Part shown: piece after piece, positions 51,240-60,032 of the stretch
How positions within the stretch are numbered: the first letter of the stretch is position 1
Layout: the number at the start of each line of letters is the position of its first letter
NCBI RefSeq assembly: GCF_020176715.1
Contig: NZ_JAIVMF010000009.1
Coordinates: 113,916 to 177,915 of the forward strand
Direction: 5' to 3'
DNA: 64,000 nt
DNA from: Stappia stellulata
GTDB taxonomy: Bacteria; Pseudomonadota; Alphaproteobacteria; Rhizobiales; Stappiaceae
Made by a program: the position numbers and the translations under genes
Notes under the pieces: model-generated
What the model saw: the letters and a program-made list of their open reading frames with translations, nothing else
The model's database searches: none
Told to the model about the DNA's origin: nothing

Positions 51240-52355
51240 CTAGAGGCCGTATTCGGTTTCCGACAGCTTGTCGAAGATCTCCGACTTCATCCGTTCGGCC
51301 AGCGCATCCCCGCTCAGGCCGGAGGCGGTGATCTCTTCCCACTTGGCAAGCGAGGCCTGATAGCTGTCGATCAGCGCCTGCGCATCCGTGACGCCATAGA
51401 CCTCTTTGGCCTTGTCGACGATGGCGGAGACGTCGTCGCTGTTGAACGCGGCGATCTCCGCTTCCAGCGTCTCCGGCCGGTCCATGACCGTCATGCCGTG
51501 ACCGGCGGCTTCGGCCTTGGCCTCCTCGTTCTGCGCGACATAGGCCTCGGTGGTGGCGACGATGGCCTCGGCCATCTTGTCGAGCATGACGCGGCGGTTC
51601 TCCGCGCTCAGCTCAGCCCAGCTATCCTTGTTGAAGGCAAGCAGCGGACCGGAATTGTAGACGCCGAAGCTGCCAAGCGTGATCGAACTGGCGACATCCC
51701 ACAGCGAGTGCGTCTTGAGGGCTGCGGCCGGCTGCATGGCGATGTCGATCACGCCCTTGTCGAGCGCCTCGTACATTTCCGAGCTGGAGGTGTGCACCAC
51801 GGTGCCGCCGGCCTCGGTGATCCAGCGATCCCAGGCGCCGCCGGGCGAGCGGATCCGCTTGCCCGCGACATTCGCCGTTTCGGAAATGCCGTCCTTGCTG
51901 ATCAACGCATAGGGCGCGGTTGCGTAGCTGCCCGTGTAAACGACGTTCTGCTTGGAGAACTCCGCAATGCAGGGCGCGCAATTGAGAAGCGTGAACTCGG
52001 TGACGGCCGCCGCAACCGCCAGCGAATTGCCGCTCAGCATCGCCAGTTCCGCAACGAGCTGGCTGGTGGGCAGCTGGGCGGGATTGTAGGTGAGCGCCAG
52101 AACCGAGGCGTCGACAACGCCATCGCCAAGACCGGTCAGCGTCTCCTTGCCGCCGAGCAGCGCGCCACCCGAAACCAGATTGAACGTCACTTCGCCGTTC
52201 GAGGCTTTGGTCACCGCCGGGAAGTAGGTTTCATAGCCGGCAAAAATCGTGGGATGCGACGGGGCGACCCAGGAGCTGACGGTGAGCTCGAGCGCCGAGG
52301 CGCTGACGGAGGTCGCGGCGAGGCCGATGAGAGCGGCGCTGACGATTTTTTTCAT
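51240..52355 (-). CDS. TRAP transporter solute-binding protein (DctP)
   Basis: A 371-residue DctP protein with signal peptide MKKIVSAALIGLAATSVSAS, cleaved near the alanines at 19-21. The mature part begins LELTVSSWVAPSHPTIFAGY. GKRIRSPGGAWDRW holds the likely carboxylate-binding arginine. A CAPC pair (LLNCAPCIAEF) parallels the CPDC pair of the DctP at 44.6 kb. Its start overlaps the M81 gene stop by 4 bp. Confidence 0.9.
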   Translation of the reverse strand: MKKIVSAALIGLAATSVSASALELTVSSWVAPSHPTIFAGYETYFPAVTKASNGEVTFNLVSGGALLGGKETLTGLGDGVVDASVLALTYNPAQLPTSQLVAELAMLSGNSLAVAAAVTEFTLLNCAPCIAEFSKQNVVYTGSYATAPYALISKDGISETANVAGKRIRSPGGAWDRWITEAGGTVVHTSSSEMYEALDKGVIDIAMQPAAALKTHSLWDVASSITLGSFGVYNSGPLLAFNKDSWAELSAENRRVMLDKMAEAIVATTEAYVAQNEEAKAEAAGHGMTVMDRPETLEAEIAAFNSDDVSAIVDKAKEVYGVTDAQALIDSYQASLAKWEEITASGLSGDALAERMKSEIFDKLSETEYGL

Positions 52356-53839
52356 GAATCCCTCTGGTTTTTCAGGTTGAAGCGCTCCCGAGGCACGTTT
52401 CGGAAGGGCAGTCTTGAGACGTCAGCCATGGCTGGGCCCAGCGTTTCGCAGGACCGGATGACGTCGAACCGGCCGCCGAAGGCAGCGCGGAAATGGTTCT
52501 TCGCCTTGGCGAGCAACACCGGCACCTCGTCGATGTCGATGCCGTGCAGGCGGAAATAGCCGGCGTCATTGGGCGACTGGCAGCCCGTCGTGACGATCAC
52601 CCGCAGTCGCGCGACGCGCAGCAGCGCCGTGCGGCCGAGATCGACAGGCATGCCGCGCTCCATTGCGTCTTCATTGCGGAACCGGCCATCGGTCAGGCGC
52701 AGCACTTCGGCGTGGACACGAAGCGGCGCTCCGAACCGCGCATCGAGCCGCCCGCCAAGGAAGAGATCGAGCGTGGCGCCGACCCCCGCCTCATGGGCCC
52801 GCGCCACCGTCTCCGGATCGCAGAAGAACGCGAAGACACTGCCGTCCGGCAGGCCGGCCGTCAGGGCGGCGGCGAACAGGCCCGGCGTGTCGCCGATGCC
52901 GCCGGACAGCGGATTGTCGGACGGCTCGAGGATCGCGACCCGGCTGCCATCGGCCCAGGGCCGGCCGGCAAGCACCGCATCAGCCGTCGCCAGATCCGGC
53001 TGGAACCGCGTCTGGTTCAAATGCATGTAGTCGGCGACATGGTCGGCAAGCGCGGCACCACGCGCCGCGTCTTCGCATGTGACCAGAACGCCGGCGTTTG
53101 CCTGGGGCACATCGGCATAGGCAAAGCTCGCAAAGGGATAGGCCGCAAGAATCGACGCCTCGCCCGCGTCCCGCGACGCGGCGGCGACCGCCTCGGTCTC
53201 GATGTCGCGCATCGGGCCCGGGCAATCGGTACGCATGTTGAAGCTCGGCAGGATCTTGTCGATCACCCGCAGCAGCACACGGGTTTTGCGTTTGCCCTCG
53301 ATGATTGCCGCCAGCATGTCGAGCGCGGCGATGGCCGCCTCCACCATATCGACATGCGGGTAGGTGCGATAGACGGTCGCTGCATCGAGCCTGTCGGCCA
53401 ATGCCTCTGCGATGCAGGCGTGCATGTCGAAGGACGCCGCGATCGGAAGGTCGGGAAAGCGCGCGCGCAGCGCGGTCACAAGCGTGGTCTCGGGATCCGG
53501 ATCGATCGTTCCGATACAGGCGCCATGAAGCGACAGATAGAGACCGTCAACGCCTTCAAGCGCGGGGTCCTCGGCTATCTCGCGGGTGATGCGGTCGAGC
53601 ACCGTCTGGTCGACCGGACCGGCGGGCGCGGCGGAGGCACATCGGGAAAAGACCAGCTCGACATCGCCGCGCCGCTCGGCCCAGGCCAGCGCGCCGCCCG
53701 CTTCCGTCGCGGTGCCGCGATAGAGATCGACGGCCGCACCGCCACGACACCATTCCCGGACCTGGAACTGCTCCAGCGTCGTTTCGCAGACAGAGAAGGA
53801 ATTTGCCTCGTGCCAAAGCCGGGCGACGCCTATGCGCAT
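52352..53839 (-). CDS. M81-family metallopeptidase (MlrC-like)
   Basis: A 495-residue MlrC/M81 protein. I prefer ATG 53839 because MRIGVARLWHEANSFS matches the family N-terminus; ATG 53854 would add five residues and neither has a strong Shine-Dalgarno. Likely metal ligands are in ARLWHEANS, LSLHGACIG near 110, AASFDMHACIAE near 140 and RTYPHVDMVEAA near 165. NPLSGGIGDTPGLFAAAL and RLRVIVTTGCQSPNDAGYF are conserved C-terminal blocks. Named after microcystin degradation, the family is widespread beside TRAP and ABC transporters and probably hydrolyses small amide or peptide-like compounds. First gene of its operon. Confidence 0.88.
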   Translation of the reverse strand: MRIGVARLWHEANSFSVCETTLEQFQVREWCRGGAAVDLYRGTATEAGGALAWAERRGDVELVFSRCASAAPAGPVDQTVLDRITREIAEDPALEGVDGLYLSLHGACIGTIDPDPETTLVTALRARFPDLPIAASFDMHACIAEALADRLDAATVYRTYPHVDMVEAAIAALDMLAAIIEGKRKTRVLLRVIDKILPSFNMRTDCPGPMRDIETEAVAAASRDAGEASILAAYPFASFAYADVPQANAGVLVTCEDAARGAALADHVADYMHLNQTRFQPDLATADAVLAGRPWADGSRVAILEPSDNPLSGGIGDTPGLFAAALTAGLPDGSVFAFFCDPETVARAHEAGVGATLDLFLGGRLDARFGAPLRVHAEVLRLTDGRFRNEDAMERGMPVDLGRTALLRVARLRVIVTTGCQSPNDAGYFRLHGIDIDEVPVLLAKAKNHFRAAFGGRFDVIRSCETLGPAMADVSRLPFRNVPRERFNLKNQRDS

Positions 53840-53854
53840 ATCGGTCCAAACCAT

Positions 53855-54365
53855 CGTTTTGGATCAAGTGTTTCATCACTGTAAAAATAATCTATTTGTT
53901 TTGTCAAGCGACGCAAGATCTCTCCGCCGCCCGGCAGGGGTCGACCGGGCCGCTCTCGCAGACACCGCAGGCCACAACCGAGGTGGCACAGGAAAGGCGC
54001 AGGGACCGGCCACCGACGGCCGCAAGCCAACACCGGCGTCGTCCGGGATTGCATCCAACCCGGCAAACCGATGCAGACCGGCTGTCCGAATGAAGCGTCG
54101 TCTTCGTCACGTATCGGGCAATGCGCCAACTGAGCGCGTGGACGGAGGACTTGCCCGCAACAGGCGCCATTCATCCCCGGGCGCGTTCTCACCCTACGGT
54201 TTTGCCCTGAAAGCGAATTGCAGACAGGGGCTGCATGACGCCGAAGATCGACCGGACGCCGCCGCGCGGAAGGCGATGGCAACAGGAGCCCGGGTCAAGA
54301 AATCCAGGCATTTCCAAAGGTCCGCGCGTCGATCAGGAAAATCCGGTCCCAACCCCCGACAAGGT
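53855..54365. other. 511-bp non-coding region upstream of the M81/TRAP operon
   Basis: The first ~75 bases are AT-rich and likely hold the M81 operon promoter; GTG-TTTCAT-CAC (53870-53881) is a small inverted repeat there. The rest is GC-rich, with open frames that have no family similarity or ribosome-binding site, so I call no gene. It also contains the 3' side of the rraA-like gene, with no clear terminator seen. Confidence 0.55.
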
Positions 54366-55070
54366 TCACGTTCTGGCCTTCTCGAAGGCGCTCCAGGCTG
54401 TCTCGAAGCGGGTAAAGTCGAACCCGGGTGCGCGCGCGGCATCGAGCACGATGTGCTCGGTAGCGAGCAGCTTGTCGATCGCCGCTTCCAGCTCCGGGAG
54501 CACCGCTTCGGGAATTGCGACCGCGCCATGGCGGTCGGCGTGGATCAACGCGCCCGGCCGGACCGTCAACCCGTGAATGGTCACCGGCACGTCGATCTCC
54601 GTGACATGCACAAATCCATGACTCACGCCGACGGAGCCGGCAACGACGGGAAACCCGTCCGGCAGATCGCCCAGATCGCGCATCACCCCATTGGTCAGCG
54701 CCCCGGCAAGACCGAAGCCCTTGTGAACGGTGGTGTTGATCTCGCCCCAATAGGCGCCGATGCAATCGGGGAAATCCATATCCTCGATCACGGCAACGGC
54801 CGGCATCGCCCCTTCGGCCATATAGCGGTAGTACGCCATGCGGCGCGCGCGCACGACCTCGGGCGGCTCCTGCGACGGTGCCAGAGCCGCAATGCGGGCG
54901 GTGCGCGCAAAGCCCACCATGGGCGGCGCGTCTGGCGCGGAAGACAGCATCGTGCCGCGGGTGAAATCGTTGAAGCCGCGCCGTCCTTCAGCCACCTCGA
55001 TGGCATTGCACACGGTGGGCGTATCGACGCGCCGCAGCACGTCCAGAAGCGAAGAAGACAAATTGCTCAT
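54366..55070 (-). CDS. RraA-like / HMG aldolase-family protein
   Basis: A 234-residue protein of the RraA/MenG fold, used by ribonuclease E inhibitor RraA and by 4-hydroxy-4-methyl-2-oxoglutarate/4-carboxy-4-hydroxy-2-oxoadipate aldolases. It has VDTPTVCNAIEVAEGRRGF near residue 15, VIEDMDFPDCIGAYWGEI near 94, GFGLAGALTNGVMRDLGDLP near 118 and DVPVTIHGLTVRPGALIHAD near 165. The conserved GxxxxGxxRD core is present as GALTNGVMRD, supporting a metal-dependent aldolase or decarboxylase role. It overlaps the upstream hydrolase gene by 4 bp. It is last in the nine-gene operon. Confidence 0.86.
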   Translation of the reverse strand: MSNLSSSLLDVLRRVDTPTVCNAIEVAEGRRGFNDFTRGTMLSSAPDAPPMVGFARTARIAALAPSQEPPEVVRARRMAYYRYMAEGAMPAVAVIEDMDFPDCIGAYWGEINTTVHKGFGLAGALTNGVMRDLGDLPDGFPVVAGSVGVSHGFVHVTEIDVPVTIHGLTVRPGALIHADRHGAVAIPEAVLPELEAAIDKLLATEHIVLDAARAPGFDFTRFETAWSAFEKART

Positions 55071-55765
55071 GCTGTATCCTCCAGCCAGCGAACGAGGGCC
55101 GCTGTCGTCTGTTCGGGGCGTTCGAGGGTGGGCAGATGCCCCGCCCCGTCGATGATTTCCAACGTGCTTTGCGGCATCAACTCGTGCATCAGCTTGTGCC
55201 GGGACAGCGGACACAGCCGGTCGTGTCGCCCGCACAGAACCAGCGACGGACCGCAATAGGCCCGCAAGGTCTCTGTCTGGTCGGGCCGGTCACGCAGCGC
55301 CTTCGACTGGGTCACGAAGACATCGGGTCCGAGGACGCGCGCCATCTCCAGACACAGCGCGGAAATACCTTTCGGATCAGTGGCGTCATGCAGATAGTTC
55401 GGGATCATCACATCGCGCATGACGGCGTCGAGCCCGCCCGCCTGAACCGCCGCGATCTGCGGACCGCGCCGCGCCTTGACGTCTCCCGCCTCCGCCAGCG
55501 GATTGGTGTCAAGAAGCGCCAGCCGCTCAACCCGCTCCGGAGCCTGTCGGACGACTTCCATAGCGAGAATGCCGCCCATGGACAGGCCAGCGAGCGCAAA
55601 ACGCGGCGGCGCACTGGCCAGAATGCCGGCGGCCAGCTCCGCCATCGTGTCGCGCCCGGCAACGGGCATGGACATCACCGGAATGCGGCCGGACAAGGTG
55701 GCGATCTGCGGCGCGAAGAGACGCGCGTCGCACATCATGCCGGGCACCAGAACGAGGGGCGTCAT
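55067..55765 (-). CDS. Alpha/beta hydrolase
   Basis: A 232-residue alpha/beta-fold hydrolase with GGAGG before ATG 55765. The oxyanion strand is PLVLVPGMMCDARLF, the nucleophile elbow is LAGLSMGGILAME (Ser near 68), the acid is likely in LCGRHDRLCPL, and the histidine is in DGAGHLPTLERPE near 212. Relatives include enol-lactonases and C-C bond hydrolases. With a cupin upstream and an aldolase-like protein downstream, a ring-cleavage or lactone-opening step is plausible. Expected cytoplasmic. Confidence 0.85.
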   Translation of the reverse strand: MTPLVLVPGMMCDARLFAPQIATLSGRIPVMSMPVAGRDTMAELAAGILASAPPRFALAGLSMGGILAMEVVRQAPERVERLALLDTNPLAEAGDVKARRGPQIAAVQAGGLDAVMRDVMIPNYLHDATDPKGISALCLEMARVLGPDVFVTQSKALRDRPDQTETLRAYCGPSLVLCGRHDRLCPLSRHKLMHELMPQSTLEIIDGAGHLPTLERPEQTTAALVRWLEDTA

Positions 55766-55789
55766 CGGACCTCCAGTGGGTTTGCAACG

Positions 55790-55818
55790 GCCACGCGGCG
55801 AAACCGACGCCGCGTGGC
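55790..55818 (-). terminator. Intercistronic hairpin between cupin and hydrolase genes
   Basis: GCCACGCGGCG-AAACCGA-CGCCGCGTGGC is a perfect 11-bp stem in the 64-bp gap after the cupin stop. It has no T-tract on either strand, so processing or partial attenuation is more likely than full termination. Confidence 0.5.
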
Positions 55819-55829
55819 GCATATGGCCG

Positions 55830-56789
55830 TCAGCCAACCCAGGTCGATCCGGCCGGATCATCCGTGGCAGTGACGCGGTAAAGGCTCGCCTCGCCCGTCA
55901 TCGACGGCGCGATGGCATGGCTCTCGCCCGGATTGAGCAGGCAGGTGTCGCCCGGATTGAGCACGGTCTCGCCGCCCTCATGACGCAGCTTCCAGTGTCC
56001 CCGCACGGGCATGAGAACGGTGTGCTTGTCACGCGCCGCCATCTCGTCGGCGACCGAGCCGCGCGTCAGGAACTCGACCTCGAAGCCGGGCCGGTCCTTC
56101 AGGAGCGCATCGGGGCCGATCACCCGGGCCGGCTTGTCTGCGGCAAGAGCCATCAGGTCCCAGTAGCGCGCCACATAATCGCGCACGACCTTTTCCACCG
56201 GCACGTCCGGAAAGGCGGTCAGCTCATCTTCGCTGAGCAGCGGCATCGGCGCCACGGCGTCCGGCAGGGTCTCGCCCTTCTTGCTGTCGTAGAGCACGCC
56301 ATTGCTGCCGAGAACGAGGCCATGCGCCCGCGCTTCCTCGATCACCTGCGGCGCCCAGGTCACGCCACCGCCGGCATCGTCTCCCCCCAGGATCGCCATG
56401 ATCATTCCATAGTCGGTCCCGACATTCTCGAAACCGCGAAAGATCCCGGTCGGAATGTTGAAGATGTCGCCTTCCTCGGCAATGAACTCGCCGGCGGTGC
56501 CGTGACGCCCCCAGAAGAACCGCCACCGCCCCTTGAGAACGAAGAACACTTCCGCCGTGGTGTGACTGTGCAGCGAGTTCCGGCAGTTCGGCGGCTGCCC
56601 CGCCGCCCCGATGTTGAAGCCAGGCGTCTCGCGGATATGAACGTGCTGGTCCGGACTTTCCGAAACGCCGCCACCGATGATGGTGAAATTCTCCTTCTGA
56701 TCGCTGCCCGGCGTATGGGCGTCGATGAAGGCAGTCTTGCAGGGGCGCAGCTCGCCATAGCGGACGATGCGCGAAGCAATATCGGACAT
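55830..56789 (-). CDS. Double-cupin protein (gentisate dioxygenase-like architecture)
   Basis: A 319-residue bicupin. Domain 1 has NSLHSHTTAEVFFVLKGRWRFFWG near residue 72, with the HxH...E metal motif, and GDIFNIPTGIFRGFENVG near 107. Domain 2 has HTVLMPVRGHWKLRH near 260 and GDTCLLNPGESHAIAP near 285, where the metal ligands look incomplete. One active metal site in the first cupin would fit a dioxygenase or a sugar-binding cupin. The substrate is unknown. It lies between an SDR and an alpha/beta hydrolase in a TRAP-linked operon. Confidence 0.8.
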   Translation of the reverse strand: MSDIASRIVRYGELRPCKTAFIDAHTPGSDQKENFTIIGGGVSESPDQHVHIRETPGFNIGAAGQPPNCRNSLHSHTTAEVFFVLKGRWRFFWGRHGTAGEFIAEEGDIFNIPTGIFRGFENVGTDYGMIMAILGGDDAGGGVTWAPQVIEEARAHGLVLGSNGVLYDSKKGETLPDAVAPMPLLSEDELTAFPDVPVEKVVRDYVARYWDLMALAADKPARVIGPDALLKDRPGFEVEFLTRGSVADEMAARDKHTVLMPVRGHWKLRHEGGETVLNPGDTCLLNPGESHAIAPSMTGEASLYRVTATDDPAGSTWVG

Positions 56790-56820
56790 GATGTCTCTCA
56801 CTGTCAGGAAAGGAAAATTG

Positions 56821-57603
56821 TCAGTCGGCGGTCCAGCCGCCATCGATCATCAGCGCCGTGCCGGTGACGAGCGCCGACGCATCGGAGGCCAGAAACTGCA
56901 CGGCCCCCATGATGTCCTCGACCTCGCCGACACGGCCCAGCTTGATCTTGTCCTCGATCCAGGCCCGACGCTCCGGCTGTTCGAAGGTCGATTGGGTCAG
57001 GGCGGTCTTGATGAAGGTGGGGCAAATCGTGTTGACGCGAATGCCGGCCTTGCCCCACTCGATCGCCATCGACTTGGTGAAGCCCTCGACCGCATGTTTC
57101 GTGGCCGCATAGACCGCACGGTCGACCCCGCCAACCTGCGCCATTTGGCTGGACACGTTGATGAGCGAGCCGGGACGGCCCGCCGCCATCAGCCCGCGCG
57201 CCACCGCCCGTGTCAGGAAATAGGCTCCCTTGAAATTCAGGGCCGTCACCGCGTCGAAGTCGGCCTCGGCGGTCTCCAGGGCGGGCCCGTGCCGGGCCAG
57301 GCCTGCCGAATTGACCAGGATGTCAAACGGTCCGCCATCGGCGACAGCCTCCTCTGCGGCCGCGACATCGGCAACATCGAGGGTCATCGCCTCGGCGGAA
57401 TACCCGGCCTCCCGAAGCGCTGCCACAAGTGCCGCCAGTTTGTCCGCCGACCGAGCGGCGACCACCGTCTGCGCCCCGGCCCGAGCAAGGGCAGACGCAC
57501 AGGCCAGCCCGATACCGGAGGACGCACCGGCCACCAGCGCCCGTTTGCCATCAAGACGAAAGCTCGGAGTGAGCGGAAGGACAAAGGTATTTCGCGTGTT
57601 CAT
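56821..57603 (-). CDS. Short-chain dehydrogenase/reductase (SDR)
   Basis: A 260-residue classical SDR. The NAD(P) motif is ALVAGASSGIGLACASAL near residue 22, NSAGLARHG near 98 is the NAG equivalent, the catalytic serine is in INVSSQMAQVGG near 147, and YAATKHAVEG gives Tyr-x3-Lys near 160. It starts 7 bp after the LacI stop. In hps-type operons an SDR works next to a HisD-like dehydrogenase on polyol-type substrates, so it may oxidise the same compound. Confidence 0.92.
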   Translation of the reverse strand: MNTRNTFVLPLTPSFRLDGKRALVAGASSGIGLACASALARAGAQTVVAARSADKLAALVAALREAGYSAEAMTLDVADVAAAEEAVADGGPFDILVNSAGLARHGPALETAEADFDAVTALNFKGAYFLTRAVARGLMAAGRPGSLINVSSQMAQVGGVDRAVYAATKHAVEGFTKSMAIEWGKAGIRVNTICPTFIKTALTQSTFEQPERRAWIEDKIKLGRVGEVEDIMGAVQFLASDASALVTGTALMIDGGWTAD

Positions 57604-57610
57604 GTCTCGG

Positions 57611-58627
57611 TCATTCCCGGTTTCGCTTGCGTGTCGTTCCGCGCTCGATCAGGGCGCTGTCGATCTCGACGCGGGCGCGCTCCAACGGTTTGCCATTGAT
57701 CAGCTGCATCATCATGTCGACCACCGCCGCGACCATCTCGTTTGCGGGTTGGCGCAGGGTCGTCAGGTCGAACACCCGCCATGCCGCCATTTTCACGTCA
57801 TCGAAGCCGACGACCGAAACATCCTCCGGCACCCGCAGCCCCAGATCATGCTGAAGCGCCTCCAGAACAGCGAAAGCCATGTGATCATTTCCGACGAAGA
57901 CCGCTTCTGGCCGCTCCGGCCCGGCGAAGATCTCGCGCGTTGCCGCCATCGCCGTCGCGCGGTCGTAGCGACCGTCGACGCAGGCCACAGGCTCCAGACC
58001 GTGGTCGGCCAGGCCGTCGAGAAAACCACGCATCCGGTCGACGCCGGTCAGAGATCCCTGCCAGCCCGAGATATGCGCGATTCGCCGATGCCCGAGTCCG
58101 ACGAGGAAATTCGCAGCCTTGCGCCCACCTGCGTAGTTCGTCGCCGTCACCGCCGGAATCGCCGGATCGTTCTGCCCACGGTTGAACAGCACCAGCGGAA
58201 TGCCGGCGTTCCTGATTTCCTGCGTCAGCTTCAGCGTCGTGCTGACGGAGGCCAGGATGATGCCATCCACCTGATGCGCGAGCAGATCCTCCACCGCCAG
58301 ATCGACGCTGTTCTCGTCGTTCGAGGCGGTGAAAACGATAATGTGGTAGCCGAACTCCTTGAGCGTCCTCGACAGAAGCTCGATGGCCTCGGAATAAAAC
58401 GGATTGTCGAGATAGGCGACGACCAGGCCGATTACGTTGGACTGCCCCTTGATCATCGCCCGCGCCAGCGTGTTCGGCCGGTAGCCCAGCTTGCGCGCGG
58501 CCTCTTCCACCCGGGCGCGCAGTTCCGGCGAAACCCGGGCGCCCGGCGTGAAGGCGCGGCTGACGGTCGGCTGACTGACACCCGCCGCACGCGCCACATC
58601 CACGGAGGTAACCCGGTTCTCCACCAT
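57611..58627 (-). CDS. LacI-family transcriptional regulator
   Basis: A 338-residue regulator starting at ATG 58627 after GAGGACGGG. The HTH is VTSVDVARAAGVSQPTVSRAF, with one residue per position matching the LacI pattern, and the hinge helix is RPNTLARAM. The core is a periplasmic-binding-protein-like sensor domain (VIGLVVAYLDNPFYSEAIEL, HQVDGIILAS, EAVFVGNDHMAF). It is embedded in the operon 19 bp after the HisD-like gene. Two CG-centred palindromes in front of dctP (62915-62930 and 62970-62985) are the expected operators. Confidence 0.93.
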   Translation of the reverse strand: MVENRVTSVDVARAAGVSQPTVSRAFTPGARVSPELRARVEEAARKLGYRPNTLARAMIKGQSNVIGLVVAYLDNPFYSEAIELLSRTLKEFGYHIIVFTASNDENSVDLAVEDLLAHQVDGIILASVSTTLKLTQEIRNAGIPLVLFNRGQNDPAIPAVTATNYAGGRKAANFLVGLGHRRIAHISGWQGSLTGVDRMRGFLDGLADHGLEPVACVDGRYDRATAMAATREIFAGPERPEAVFVGNDHMAFAVLEALQHDLGLRVPEDVSVVGFDDVKMAAWRVFDLTTLRQPANEMVAAVVDMMMQLINGKPLERARVEIDSALIERGTTRKRNRE

Positions 58628-58646
58628 CCCGTCCTCGCTGTCGCCG

Positions 58647-59966
58647 TTATCCACGCACCGCCGCTGGCGCTCCGTAAGCCACGTTTTCGCCGCCGTAGCG
58701 CCGGACACGCAGGTTGCACTGCTCCGCATGGCCGACAAAGCCCTCCAACAGGCACAACCGCGAGCCATAGGCGCCAATCTTTGCCGCCGCCGCGTCGCTC
58801 GTGATTTTCTGATAGGAATGCGTCTTGAGGAACTTGCCGACCCACAGCCCGCCAGTGTAGCGGCCGGCCTTCTTGGTCGGCAGCGTGTGGTTGGTGCCAA
58901 TCACCTTGTCGCCGTTGGCGACGTTGGTGCGCGCGCCCAGGAACAGCGCGCCGTAGCAGGTCATGTTGTCCAGGAACCAGTCATCGCGGTCGGTCATCAC
59001 TTGGACGTGCTCGGAGGCAATCTCGTCGGCCACCTGGAGCATTTCCTCATAGGTGTCGCACAGGACGACCTCGCCGTAATCCTCCCAGCTCACCCGCGCG
59101 GTGTCGGCCGTCGGCAGAATGGCGAGGAGACGTTCGACCTCCGCCAGCGTGTCCTGTGCCAGCTTGCGCGAATTGGTGACCAGGACCGCCGGCGAATTGT
59201 AACCGTGCTCGGCCTGTCCCAAGAGGTCGGTCGCGCATATTTCCGCGTCCACGGTTTCGTCGGCGATCACCATGGTCTCGGTCGGACCGGCGAACAGATC
59301 GATGCCGACCCGGCCGAAGAGCTGACGCTTGGCTTCCGCGACGAAAGCATTGCCCGGGCCGACCAGTAAATGAACCGGCGCGATGCTTTCCGTTCCGATG
59401 GCCATGGCGCCGACCGCCTGGATGCCGCCGAGCACGTAGATTTCATGCGCACCGCCCAGGTGCATCGCAGCGATCACCGCCGGATTCGGCTCGCCGTTGA
59501 ACGGCGGGGTGCAGGCAACGATGCGCGGCACGCCGGCCACGGCGGCGGTCGCCACCGACATATGCGCGCTGGCAACCATCGGGAACTTGCCGCCCGGCAC
59601 GTAGCAGCCAACCGACTGCACCGGAATGTTCTTGTGTCCGAGAATGACCCCCGGCAGCGTTTCCACCTCGATATCGGTCATGGAGTCACGCTGCGCCTTG
59701 GCGAATTTCTTGACCTGCTCCTGCGCGAACCGGATATCTTCCATGTCCTGCGGGCTGACCTTGGCGATCAACGCGTCGATCTCGTCCTGGCTGAGCCGGT
59801 AGCTCTCCCGGTCGTAATTGTCGAACCTGTTGGCCAACTCGCGTACCGCGGTATCGCCGCGCGCCTCGATGTCTTTCAGCGTCGCCGCCACGACCTCGGC
59901 GGTCTTTGCATCATCCGCCGCCCGGTCGGCCTCGGGCTTGCCGCGCTTGAGATACTCGATCGTCAT
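58647..59966 (-). CDS. HisD-family dehydrogenase, likely sulfopropanediol 3-dehydrogenase (HpsN)-like
   Basis: A 439-residue histidinol-dehydrogenase-fold enzyme. [19 protein letters not shown] near residue 120, [20 protein letters not shown] near 205, [18 protein letters not shown] near 227 and [19 protein letters not shown] near 250 contain the Zn ligands Gln and His. [23 protein letters not shown] near 352 differs from biosynthetic HisD and resembles the catabolic HpsN branch, which oxidises 2,3-dihydroxypropane-1-sulfonate. Location with TRAP genes, LacI and an SDR, and without other his genes, also argues for catabolism. The substrate could be another polyol acid. Confidence 0.85.
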   Translation of the reverse strand: MTIEYLKRGKPEADRAADDAKTAEVVAATLKDIEARGDTAVRELANRFDNYDRESYRLSQDEIDALIAKVSPQDMEDIRFAQEQVKKFAKAQRDSMTDIEVETLPGVILGHKNIPVQSVGCYVPGGKFPMVASAHMSVATAAVAGVPRIVACTPPFNGEPNPAVIAAMHLGGAHEIYVLGGIQAVGAMAIGTESIAPVHLLVGPGNAFVAEAKRQLFGRVGIDLFAGPTETMVIADETVDAEICATDLLGQAEHGYNSPAVLVTNSRKLAQDTLAEVERLLAILPTADTARVSWEDYGEVVLCDTYEEMLQVADEIASEHVQVMTDRDDWFLDNMTCYGALFLGARTNVANGDKVIGTNHTLPTKKAGRYTGGLWVGKFLKTHSYQKITSDAAAAKIGAYGSRLCLLEGFVGHAEQCNLRVRRYGGENVAYGAPAAVRG

Positions 59967-59988
59967 GAGGGATGTCCTTTCGTCTCCG

Positions 59989-60005
59989 GCCGATGCCGCA
60001 TCGGC
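59989..60005 (-). terminator. Small hairpin between dctM and the HisD-like gene
   Basis: GCCGATGC-C-GCATCGGC is a perfect 8-bp inverted repeat in the 66-bp gap after dctM. No T-tract. It may separate transporter and enzyme mRNA segments. Confidence 0.4.
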
Positions 60006-60032
60006 GCCGGCCTCATGCCTGCAAACAGGGAG

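Noticed and set aside
53832..55259. Plus-strand open frame of 475 codons over the rraA-like gene and its downstream gap
   Set aside because: Starts inside the M81 promoter region, has no family similarity, and is antisense to the recognisable RraA-like protein.
58647..59966. Interpretation of the HisD-fold gene as histidine biosynthesis
   Set aside because: No other his genes are nearby; the gene is inside a TRAP/LacI catabolic operon and its GTNHTLPT...TGGLWVGKF region resembles the HpsN branch.
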